From: Muribaculaceae bacterium
Lineage (GTDB): Bacteria; Bacteroidota; Bacteroidia; Bacteroidales; Muribaculaceae
Length of the DNA: 27,642 nucleotides
Reading direction: 5' to 3'
Assembly: GCA_009775375.1 (NCBI GenBank)
Contig: VSPO01000036.1
Span: 1 to 27,642, forward strand
The position numbers and the translations under genes were made by a program. Shown here one piece after another: positions 1 through 7,279 of this stretch (position 1 is the first letter of the stretch; each line of letters begins with the position of its first letter). Below the pieces are notes generated by a model. It was given only the letters and a program-made list of their open reading frames with translations. It was not told the origin of the DNA and did not search any database.

Positions 1-25
1 TAATCCATGTTTTTTTGTTACTCCG

Positions 26-57
26 CAAAATTAACACCGCCCTTCCAGTCAGGCAAG
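26..57 (-). promoter_or_regulatory. Possible Bacteroidetes promoter reading off the left edge
   Basis: Read on the minus strand, TAATTTTG (26-33) matches the Bacteroidetes -7 form TAnnTTTG, and CTTG (54-57) lies 20 nt upstream where TTTG is expected (one mismatch). A minus-strand ATG sits at 6-8, so a gene could start at the left edge. Only 8 bases of it are inside the window, so nothing can be said about the product. A small inverted repeat (ACCGCC at 36-41 with GGCGGT at 57-62) overlaps the upstream element. Confidence 0.35.
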
Positions 58-136
58 GCGGTTTATGGGACGTTTACGGACGTTTACTCTAAGAAATTGC
101 TATTATATCGTATTTTGTCATGTCTTTGAGCCTTAA

Positions 137-198
137 ATGTGTCAACAAAAAGGGATCGGCAAAACCGCGGTTTTGCCGATCCCTTTTTGTTGACACAT
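137..198. repeat. 62-bp perfect loopless palindrome (probable terminator hairpin)
   Basis: Every base from 137 to 167 pairs with its partner from 198 back to 168; the centre is CCGCGG. The arms contain an A-run (147-151), so the opposite arm has T5 and the structure looks the same on both strands. It lies 39 bp past the stop of the LpxA-like gene, the end of the efflux operon, so the simplest role is a bidirectional terminator or 3' end stabiliser. It is longer and more perfect than a normal intrinsic terminator and has no loop. A weaker hairpin (202-207 with 222-227) lies between it and the gene. Confidence 0.8.
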
Positions 199-236
199 CT
201 AAGAGGGTGTTTGAATTAGACCCCTCTCAATAGGAA

Positions 237-1031
237 TTATTCCATATCCACTTGCGGAAGTGCCGCTAGCTTCATGCCATGACCCTCTATGAAATCAATT
301 ATTGCATCTCTTTCGGGAGAGGGATCAATGTCTTCATGTATTCTGCGTAATGCGTTGAAGACTGAAGCGCTGTTTTGATAGACGTGACGATAGCATTTGG
401 CAATGTCATCGATTATGGCCTCCGATTTCTTACCTTGCTTTAGAATGTAGGCATTGACTCCATAGTAGGTGATCGGATTGTGGGCCATCACGACAAACGG
501 AGGGACGTTGCCGTTTACCCTGCATCCGCCCTTGATGAGAACCCAGTCGCCAATATGACAATTCTCATGAACGAGAGCATGAGACGAAAGAATCGTGCAG
601 TTGCCAATCTTTACGTCGCCGGCTATTTTCACGGAATTGCCGAGCACGCAATGATTGCCGACTTCAGAATCATGGCCGATGTGAGCCTGTGCCATGATGA
701 AAGAATCATTCCCTACTCGAGTTTCTCCTCCGGGATGAATGCTACGGTTGATAATGACCTGTTCGCGGATTTTGTTGTTGTCGCCTATGACAACAAGAGA
801 ATCCTCTCCCTTCCAACGAAAATCCTGGGGTTTGGCCGCTATTATGGCACTTTCGAATATTTCATTGTTCTTGCCGATGCGCGAACCCGACAAGACACTT
901 GCATGGGAATGGATGTGGCAGTTTTCATCGATTACGACATTGCGGTCGATATAAACGAACGCATCGACAACAACACTGTCGGCCAACTTTGCATCCGGAT
1001 GGACAAGGGCGAGATTACTGATTTTTGCCAT
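237..1031 (-). CDS. lpxA: LpxA-family acyltransferase (acyl-ACP:UDP-GlcNAc O-acyltransferase-like)
   Basis: The 264-residue protein consists mostly of hexapeptide repeats of the left-handed beta-helix type, followed by a helical C-terminus from about residue 195, as in LpxA. LpxA catalyses the first step of lipid A synthesis, transferring a 3-hydroxyacyl chain from ACP to UDP-GlcNAc in the cytoplasm. The segment IREQVIINRS (88-97) and the motif AHIGHD (116-121) match the active-site region of LpxA; H120 corresponds to catalytic His125 of E. coli, aligned by eye. Length is normal for the family. Unusually, no lpxC, lpxD or fabZ is nearby. The gene starts 26 bp after the outer-membrane channel gene and looks like the last gene of the RND efflux operon. 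It may therefore be a second LpxA or an acyltransferase for another sugar nucleotide. Family assignment is firm; exact substrate is not. Confidence 0.85.
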   Translation of the reverse strand: MAKISNLALVHPDAKLADSVVVDAFVYIDRNVVIDENCHIHSHASVLSGSRIGKNNEIFESAIIAAKPQDFRWKGEDSLVVIGDNNKIREQVIINRSIHPGGETRVGNDSFIMAQAHIGHDSEVGNHCVLGNSVKIAGDVKIGNCTILSSHALVHENCHIGDWVLIKGGCRVNGNVPPFVVMAHNPITYYGVNAYILKQGKKSEAIIDDIAKCYRHVYQNSASVFNALRRIHEDIDPSPERDAIIDFIEGHGMKLAALPQVDME

Positions 1032-1057
1032 GATTGAAGGATTTAAGGTTATAATAA

Positions 1058-2437
1058 TTAACGGCCACCGCCCACCGCCTGATAGAGCGATACGAGCGAG
1101 GACACTTTCTCATGCCAGTTGGCTATGAGTGCCAATTGGGCATTTAGCAAACCTGAACGGGCAGTCAGCACCTCAAGATATGTCGTGCCCGGATTGTACA
1201 TAAACAATTCATTGGTGTATTCCACCGACTTCTCAAGCTGGTCGACCTGAAGTTCGAGGTATTGACGGCGTTCCACGTTCTTGTGATATGAGACAAGGGC
1301 GTCGCTGACATCAGCACTTGCTCCGAGCACTGCAGATTCGAAATTGTTGAGTGCTTGCTTTTGCTGAGCCTTGGCAGCTTGAAGAGTCGCGATATTCTGG
1401 CCTCTGGAGAAAATAGGAGCGGTGAGCTGTCCTGCAAGTTGTATAAACCATTCTCCGGGATTCTTAATCATCGAGCCGAGAAGATTTGTGAATCCTCCCT
1501 GCGCAGATACAACGATTGAGGGATAGAATGCAGCTCTGGCGCTGTTGGTGGAATAGTAGGCGGCTGCTAACGAACGTTCGGCGGCACGTACATCCGGACG
1601 AGCAGCGAGATATGAGACAGGCACACCTTCCACAATCTGCTTGGGAATGTCAAAAGATAGATCTGAGGATACTTCCCAGGTCTGCGGATATGTGTTGAGA
1701 AGGAGCGACATCGTATTCTGCAACTGATGGATCGATGTCTCAAGGGTCGGAATCGAACTCATGATGTTGTAGAGGTTGGCTCGGCTTTGCACTACGGCGG
1801 CCTCATTCGTATGTCCTGCCTCCTTAAGGAGTTGCATGGTCTCTACCTGCTCTTTCCAGATTTCTGAAGTACGCTTCGTGAGATCAAGCTGTTGGTAAAG
1901 CATCACGAGTGAGTAATATGTGTTGGCAACACCACAGACAATCTGAGAACGTGTAGCCTGTTCGTAGGCCTGGCTCATCTCATAATTCATTTGGGCTCCG
2001 CGCTTACGGTTGAGGATTTTTGCGAAGGCATCAATCTCCCATTGAGCAGCGAGGGGAAGGGTGTAGCTCCATTCCATTCTGCTTCCCCCATAGCTCGCAG
2101 TCCCTCCGTTGGGAGTAAACGCGATCGACGGGAAATAGCTTAGCTTCGCTCCCTTTAGCTGGGCATGGGCAATGTCAACATTGAGCTTCGCATTGTCGAG
2201 GTTGTTGTTGTTGGCAAGAGCCAGACGTATCAATGATTGAAGCTTCGGGTCTTTGAATATGTCTTCCCATCCAAGGTAGGGAAGAGAAGTGGAGTCTACG
2301 GGAGCTTCCATAGATTTCCGGAAATCCGCAGCAATGGCGCTTTCCTGGGAGGACAGCTCATATTTCTTGTAGATGTGGCAGCTTGAGAAAGCGACCGCCA
2401 TCAAAGCTCCCACTGCATATATCTTATATAATTTCAT
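1058..2437 (-). CDS. RND efflux outer-membrane channel lipoprotein (OprM/TolC family)
   Basis: This 459-residue protein is the outer-membrane exit duct of a tripartite efflux pump. The N-terminus is a lipoprotein signal with lipobox FSSC (Cys20), typical of OprM/CusC/NodT-type factors. Two outer-membrane efflux repeats follow, with the family motifs YLAARPDVRAAE (about 280-291) and ARAAFYPSI (about 303-311), and long amphipathic helices that form the periplasmic tunnel. Length is usual for the family. It is third in the operon, after the adaptor and the pump. The 74 bp that separate it from the pump gene contain a strong hairpin that could set its expression relative to the upstream genes. 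The substrate of the pump cannot be read from sequence. Confidence 0.93.
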   Translation of the reverse strand: MKLYKIYAVGALMAVAFSSCHIYKKYELSSQESAIAADFRKSMEAPVDSTSLPYLGWEDIFKDPKLQSLIRLALANNNNLDNAKLNVDIAHAQLKGAKLSYFPSIAFTPNGGTASYGGSRMEWSYTLPLAAQWEIDAFAKILNRKRGAQMNYEMSQAYEQATRSQIVCGVANTYYSLVMLYQQLDLTKRTSEIWKEQVETMQLLKEAGHTNEAAVVQSRANLYNIMSSIPTLETSIHQLQNTMSLLLNTYPQTWEVSSDLSFDIPKQIVEGVPVSYLAARPDVRAAERSLAAAYYSTNSARAAFYPSIVVSAQGGFTNLLGSMIKNPGEWFIQLAGQLTAPIFSRGQNIATLQAAKAQQKQALNNFESAVLGASADVSDALVSYHKNVERRQYLELQVDQLEKSVEYTNELFMYNPGTTYLEVLTARSGLLNAQLALIANWHEKVSSLVSLYQAVGGGR

Positions 2438-2451
2438 ATTATAGAATCTTG

Positions 2452-2496
2452 AGTCCGGTTGTCTCAGTGGTCATTCCCTACTGAAACAACCGGACT
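2452..2496 (-). repeat. Intercistronic hairpin between pump and channel genes
   Basis: Positions 2452-2462 pair perfectly with 2486-2496 (11 bp). After one mismatch, 2464-2470 pair with 2478-2484 (one G-U). The loop is about 7 nt. No T-run follows on the minus strand, so this looks more like an mRNA processing or stabilising hairpin within the operon than a terminator. Confidence 0.65.
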
Positions 2497-2511
2497 GATT
2501 ATGATGGCGTC

Positions 2512-5500
2512 TTATTTATGTGGTAGATACTGTTCAAGCTCTGAAGAGATTCCGCTGTTGTCGGTGTCTTTCCATTTCGGAGGCGACAGCTTCTCCTGCA
2601 AAGCCTGGAATGCAAGGAAGAGGACCGGTACAAACAATACCTGCAGAATCATGCCTATCAGCATGCCGCCGATGGCACCCGCTCCAAGAGCTCTGTTGCC
2701 GTTGGCTCCCGCTCCGGTTGCAATCATCAAGGGGATAAGGCCGATGATCATGGCAAGCGAAGTCATCAGGATAGGACGCAGACGGGCCACGGCTCCCTGA
2801 AGGGCCGAGTTGAAAATGCTCATGCCCGTGCGGCGACGCTCAAGGGCGAATTCCACGATAAGGATGGCGTTCTTTGCCAAGAGACCTATAAGCATGATAA
2901 GGGCAATCTGAAGGTAGATATTGTTGGTGATGCCCATCATTTTCGCGAATATGAACGTGCCCATGAGTCCGAACGGCACAGAAAGAATGACCGCCCATGG
3001 AAGGAGGTAGCTTTCATATTGTGCTGATAGGATTAGGTAGACAAACAATAGCACGAGGGCAAATATATAGGCGGTCTGTCCGGATCCTGTGGCTGCCTCT
3101 TCTCTGGTAAGACCTGAGAAATCGTAACCGAATCCCGTCGGAAGATTTTGCTCAGCCACTTGGGCAATGGCTTCAATAGCCTGGCCTGAGGAGAATCCTG
3201 GAGCGGTATTTCCGGTCACATTGATAGACGTAAACATATTAAAACGGTTGATTACGTCAGGGCCATAGACACGTGTCAGCTTGACAAAGTTGTCAATTGG
3301 AGCCATTTCAGCTCCATTTCTGATTTTGATTTGCTTGAGCGTTTCCGGAGTTACCCTTGATTCAGGTGCTGCCTGCATCATGACGCGGTAGAGCTTGCCG
3401 AACTTATTGAAGTTGGATACATACATGCCTCCATAGTAGCCTTGCAATGCGGAAAGGACCTGATTCTGGGTCAATCCGGCCTGTTTAACCTTAGCGACGT
3501 CTATATCTACCAGATATTGCGGGAAAGCGGGGTTGAACGTCGAATAGGCCATGGAAATTTCAGGACGTGCGTTGAGGGCTGCGATGAATTTCTGATAAAC
3601 CTGGAAGAAATTGTTGAGGTCGCCGCCGGTCTTATCAAGAAGTTTAAGCTCAAAACCGTTGGTGGCGCCATATCCAGTAATCATAGGAGGCTGGAAGAAC
3701 ATAACACGGCCATCTTTGATTTGCGAACATTTCTGTCCGAGGAGTTGCACAATGGCGGTGGCGTTCTCTGTGTCGGCATCACGTTCATCCCAATTCTTGA
3801 GCTTAACGATGAATGAGCCATAAGTGTTGCCTTGACCACCCACGAAGCTGTAGCCGGTGATGGCAGTCGTGGTCTCGATGGCCGGGATTGTCCTGGCTAT
3901 GCTGTCCACTTGGTCCATGATGGATTTGGTCTTCTCAAGAGATGTGGCGGGAGGCATGTCGACAACGCCCATGAGCGAACCTGTGTCTTCATTTGGAACA
4001 AGACCGGTCGGTGTCGTTGACATAAGCCAGACAAGAATGCCTACAGATGCAGCCACGGATCCGAAGCCAAGCCATTTATGGTTGAGGAAGAACTTGACAT
4101 AGTTCTTGTATTTGCCGAGCATGGCATCGAAGGCTACATTAAACCAATAGAAGAAACGCTTGCGGAAAGGAAGTTTTTCCTTGTCTTTGGGCACTTCATA
4201 ACCTCCCGTCGGGTCGGCCTTGTCGTTGGAGACATTATGTGGTTTCAAGAAAAGTGCGCACAATGCGGGAGAGAGCGTAAGGGCGTTGATTGCAGAAAGG
4301 AAGATAGCCATTGCCATTGTCAGACCAAACTGACGGTAGAACACCCCGGATGGGCCTCCCATAAAGGAGACCGGAATGAACACGAGCATCATGACAAGGG
4401 TGATAGAGACGATGGCGCTGCCTATCTCGTTCATGGCGTCGATAGAGGCGCGGCGTGCAGAGTTATAGCCTTGGTCAAGCTTGGCATGCACGGCCTCCAC
4501 CACCACAATGGCGTCATCGACGACAATCGCAATCGCGAGTACAAGAGCAGAAAGGGTCAGAAGGTTGATGGAGAATCCGAAGATGTAAAGCAGGAAGAAT
4601 GTTCCGATCAATGCCACGGGGATAGCAATCATAGGAATGAGCGTTGACCGGAAATCCTGAAGGAAGATGAAGACAACCAGGAACACAAGCACGAAAGCCT
4701 CGATCAGGGTCTTGATTACCTCATGGATTGAAGCGAAGAGGAAGTCGTTTACGTTGAGTGTGTATCCAATCTTAAGTCCATCAGGTGCTTCTTTCTGGAA
4801 TTTGTCCAGCTCATCGACAATCTGATTGACCACCTGTGTAGCATTGGAGCCCGGAGACTGGAAGACGAGTGCAGCTACGCCGATATGGCCGTTGACCGTA
4901 GCGTGGAAGCCATAGGATAGACGACCGAGTTCAACGTCTGCCACGTCTTTAAGCCTAAGAACATTGCCATCCGGAGTGGCGCGGATGATGATATCGTCAA
5001 ACTGCTGTTCATCTGTCAGACGTCCCTTGTATCTCATGACATATTGGAAGCTCTGGTTGCCACTTTCTCCAAATTGTCCGGGAGCTGCCTCGATGTTCTG
5101 CTCTGCAAGTGCGGCTGAAATGTCGGTAGGCATCAGGCCATACTGAGCCATCACGTCGGGCTTCAGCCAAATACGCATACTGTAGTCCGCACCCATCACC
5201 ATCGCATCGCCTACTCCATAGATACGCTTGATCACAGGAATGACGTTGATGGCGAGATAGTTCTCAATGAAACTTTCAGAATACTTATTTGCTTCGTCGT
5301 AAATATCGAAGACGATAAGCATCGACGACATTCTCTTTTGGGTGATAACACCTACTTGGTTGACCTCGGCCGGAAGGAATGATGCTGCTTTTGCAACGCG
5401 GTTTTGCACGTCGACAGCCGCCATATCCGGGTCCATACCGGGTTTGAAGGTGACCGTAATCGTGGCAGAGCCATTGTTGGCAGCAGAAGAATACATGTAA

Positions 5501-5730
5501 TCCATGTTTTCCGCACCATTGATTTGCTCCTCAAGTGGAGCAATTACCGAGTTTAGCACGGATTGCGCGTTAGCACCGGTATAGGTGGTGGATACCTGTA
5601 CGGTTGGTGGTGCGATATCTGGGTATTGCTCTATAGGCAAAGCCGCAAGGCCAAGAATACCGAAAATCACGATAAAAATCGAAATTACGGTAGAGAATAC
5701 CGGCCTATTGATAAATGTAGCTAAATTCAT
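2512..5730 (-). CDS. RND multidrug efflux transporter, AcrB/HAE1 type
   Basis: At 1072 residues this is a full-length hydrophobe/amphiphile efflux (HAE1) pump of the inner membrane that expels compounds using the proton gradient. The start is typical of the family (MNLATFINRPVFS). The proton relay is intact: D405 and D406 in the TM4 motif IVVDDAIVVVE, and K953 in the TM10 motif LLAKNAILIVE. Two large periplasmic loops follow TM1 and TM7, and the internal duplication of the family is present. The gene begins 21 bp after the adaptor gene, so the two are surely co-transcribed. Similar Bacteroides pumps are called BmeB. Nothing marks a metal pump (HME family), so organic substrates such as drugs, bile acids or detergents are likely, but this is inference. 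Confidence 0.96.
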   Translation of the reverse strand: MNLATFINRPVFSTVISIFIVIFGILGLAALPIEQYPDIAPPTVQVSTTYTGANAQSVLNSVIAPLEEQINGAENMDYMYSSAANNGSATITVTFKPGMDPDMAAVDVQNRVAKAASFLPAEVNQVGVITQKRMSSMLIVFDIYDEANKYSESFIENYLAINVIPVIKRIYGVGDAMVMGADYSMRIWLKPDVMAQYGLMPTDISAALAEQNIEAAPGQFGESGNQSFQYVMRYKGRLTDEQQFDDIIIRATPDGNVLRLKDVADVELGRLSYGFHATVNGHIGVAALVFQSPGSNATQVVNQIVDELDKFQKEAPDGLKIGYTLNVNDFLFASIHEVIKTLIEAFVLVFLVVFIFLQDFRSTLIPMIAIPVALIGTFFLLYIFGFSINLLTLSALVLAIAIVVDDAIVVVEAVHAKLDQGYNSARRASIDAMNEIGSAIVSITLVMMLVFIPVSFMGGPSGVFYRQFGLTMAMAIFLSAINALTLSPALCALFLKPHNVSNDKADPTGGYEVPKDKEKLPFRKRFFYWFNVAFDAMLGKYKNYVKFFLNHKWLGFGSVAASVGILVWLMSTTPTGLVPNEDTGSLMGVVDMPPATSLEKTKSIMDQVDSIARTIPAIETTTAITGYSFVGGQGNTYGSFIVKLKNWDERDADTENATAIVQLLGQKCSQIKDGRVMFFQPPMITGYGATNGFELKLLDKTGGDLNNFFQVYQKFIAALNARPEISMAYSTFNPAFPQYLVDIDVAKVKQAGLTQNQVLSALQGYYGGMYVSNFNKFGKLYRVMMQAAPESRVTPETLKQIKIRNGAEMAPIDNFVKLTRVYGPDVINRFNMFTSINVTGNTAPGFSSGQAIEAIAQVAEQNLPTGFGYDFSGLTREEAATGSGQTAYIFALVLLFVYLILSAQYESYLLPWAVILSVPFGLMGTFIFAKMMGITNNIYLQIALIMLIGLLAKNAILIVEFALERRRTGMSIFNSALQGAVARLRPILMTSLAMIIGLIPLMIATGAGANGNRALGAGAIGGMLIGMILQVLFVPVLFLAFQALQEKLSPPKWKDTDNSGISSELEQYLPHK

Positions 5731-5751
5731 CGTTTAAAAGTCTACGTAAAT

Positions 5752-6954
5752 TTATTTTTTTGCTTCTGGTTCTTGAGCGGCAGAAGTGGAATCAGCAGCC
5801 GAAGGCTGGGATGCCGGAGCTGCAGGAGCCACAGTGTTTTTGGGAGTAATGACCATGCCCTCACGTGCACTGATGCCGACGCCCTCGGTCAGAACCACTT
5901 CTCCGGGATTTAGGCCGGAGGTCACTATATAATTTTTGCCATCATTCTCAGGAGCGACTGTTATGTTTCTTGAAACGAGTTTGGCTGAATCTCCAACAAC
6001 GAAACAAAACTTCATGTCTTGCACTTCGTAGGTTGCCTTTTGTGGAATCAGCATGACGTCTTCCCTGTTGGAGGGAATGAGTACTTTTCCGGTGTTGCCT
6101 GTATGAAGAAGTCCATCCGGGTTGGGGAAGGATGCCTTTGCAGTTGCGCTGCCCGTGGCCTGATTGAGCACTCCCGAAATGGAATATATTTTGCCCTTGT
6201 AGGGATAGATATCTCCATTTGCAAGCTGAAGGGAAACTTCCGGCATCGAAGCTATGGCTTCCTTTAGCGATTGTTTGCCCCCGTTAGTGATATTCAACAC
6301 GTCTTTTTCAGTCATTGAGAAGACTGCATCCATGTCTGAATTGCTTGAGAGGATTGTCAGTAGGGTAGAGGGCGACACGAGGGCGCCTTCCTTGAAGTCT
6401 ACTGTGCCGACAACGCCCGATACGGGAGCGGTCACTGTGGAATAAGATAGATTCTTTCTTGCAGAAGTGAGTCCTGCCTGGGCTTGCGAAAGCTGGGCTT
6501 TTGCTGAATTGAGTGCATCGACAGAGGTCTGATAGGCGGATGCACTTATGATGTTTTTGTCGAATAGGATTTTATTGTTGTTGGCATTTGTTGCGCATGT
6601 GTTGACATTCGACTGTGCGACAGCCACTGCTGCTTGTGCTTGTTCAACAGCTGCCTGAAGCTGAACTTGATCGATGATGAACATTACTTGTCCTTTCTTC
6701 ACCAAGTCTCCGTCGTCTACATTAACTTTTGTCAGGAATCCGGAAATTTGCGGACGAATCTCAACGTCATTGCTGCCTTCGAGAGATGCAGGATAGGCGG
6801 TCTCAAGAGAGGCATCGGTGGCAGACACCGTGATGACGGCCAATTCAGGAGCCTGCATGGCTTGTTGTTGGTCGGATTTTCCTTTGCAGGAGGATAACAT
6901 CAATCCCCCTGTGGCCATCAAAATGGCCAGCGCGTTCATTTGCGTAATTTTCAT
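5752..6954 (-). CDS. RND efflux periplasmic adaptor lipoprotein (AcrA/MexA family)
   Basis: The 400-residue protein is the membrane-fusion subunit that links pump and outer-membrane channel in the periplasm. A lipoprotein signal ends in MLSSC (Cys23). It is followed by the first half of a lipoyl-like domain (ASLEGSNDVEIRPQISGFL, about 57-75), an alanine- and glutamine-rich coiled-coil hairpin (about 105-170), the second lipoyl half (TAPVSGVVGTVDF) and beta-barrel/membrane-proximal domains. The C-terminal tail (after about 370) is low-complexity, rich in Ala, Pro, Ser and Glu. It is the first gene of the efflux operon. No TetR, MarR or AraC regulator is adjacent, so regulation is not visible here. 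Confidence 0.94.
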   Translation of the reverse strand: MKITQMNALAILMATGGLMLSSCKGKSDQQQAMQAPELAVITVSATDASLETAYPASLEGSNDVEIRPQISGFLTKVNVDDGDLVKKGQVMFIIDQVQLQAAVEQAQAAVAVAQSNVNTCATNANNNKILFDKNIISASAYQTSVDALNSAKAQLSQAQAGLTSARKNLSYSTVTAPVSGVVGTVDFKEGALVSPSTLLTILSSNSDMDAVFSMTEKDVLNITNGGKQSLKEAIASMPEVSLQLANGDIYPYKGKIYSISGVLNQATGSATAKASFPNPDGLLHTGNTGKVLIPSNREDVMLIPQKATYEVQDMKFCFVVGDSAKLVSRNITVAPENDGKNYIVTSGLNPGEVVLTEGVGISAREGMVITPKNTVAPAAPASQPSAADSTSAAQEPEAKK

Positions 6955-7120
6955 GTTAACTATAATTGTATATATTTTAATTACAAGTGAATCATACTGT
7001 AGAAACTGGATATGGAGGCCGATATTTATTAGATCAAGTCTTTCGATAATGCAGTGCTTGCTGGAGAAGAGGGCTATGCTCTAATAAATTATCATACTGC
7101 AAAATTAATAAAAAAAGAGG

Positions 7121-7212
7121 GATGGTTGAATCAAATAGGAAATATCGACCAATTATTGTTCTTTTTGGAAAATCAAAAACAGATTTCGATTTCCCAAAAA
7201 AATCTAACCATC
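7121..7212 (-). repeat. Long imperfect hairpin with trailing T-run
   Basis: GATGGTT (7121-7127) pairs with AACCATC (7206-7212). Nested inside, about 7164-7176 and 7188-7201 are inverted copies with one mismatch (TTTTTGG...CCAAAAA). Read on the minus strand, the outer stem is followed by CCTCTTTTTTTATT. It could be a second ftsH terminator or the body of a small RNA; the sequence cannot decide between these. Confidence 0.4.
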
Positions 7213-7223
7213 TTTTAAACTTG

Positions 7224-7269
7224 CAACCGCCGACATTCCCTGTCAAAAAAAGGGAGATGCAGGCGGTTG
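7224..7269 (-). terminator. Hairpin downstream of ftsH
   Basis: CAACCGCC (7224-7231) pairs with GGCGGTTG (7262-7269). An inner stem is formed by about 7234-7240 with 7252-7259, with the loop containing T7 on the minus strand. It lies 10 bp beyond the ftsH stop. No good T-run follows the outer stem, so termination efficiency is uncertain. Confidence 0.5.
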
Positions 7270-7279
7270 AGTCTTTCAT

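Larger units (their letters stand above)
6955..7279. other. Intergenic region between ftsH end and efflux operon start
   Basis: These 325 bp hold no convincing gene. From right to left they contain a ftsH-side hairpin (7224-7269), a long imperfect inverted repeat (7121-7212) followed by a minus-strand T-run, and a -7-like TAATTTTG on the minus strand (7100-7107) about 145 bp before the adaptor start. No TTTG is found at the correct distance from that -7 element, so the efflux promoter assignment is tentative. Confidence 0.6.

Noticed and set aside
62..100. Direct repeat GACGTTTA twice, 10 bp apart (about 70-87)
   Set aside because: Only two short copies; it could be an operator or attachment-site part, but there is no integrase or other support.
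480..1037. 185-codon open frame on the plus strand
   Set aside because: It lies fully opposite the LpxA-like gene and has no recognisable domain; the composition is that of an antisense shadow.
4078..4647. 189-codon open frame on the plus strand
   Set aside because: Antisense to the RND pump gene, with no domain and an odd residue mix.
7034..7279. 81-codon minus-strand open frame between ftsH and the efflux operon
   Set aside because: It runs through two hairpins and a promoter-like element and has no recognisable motif.
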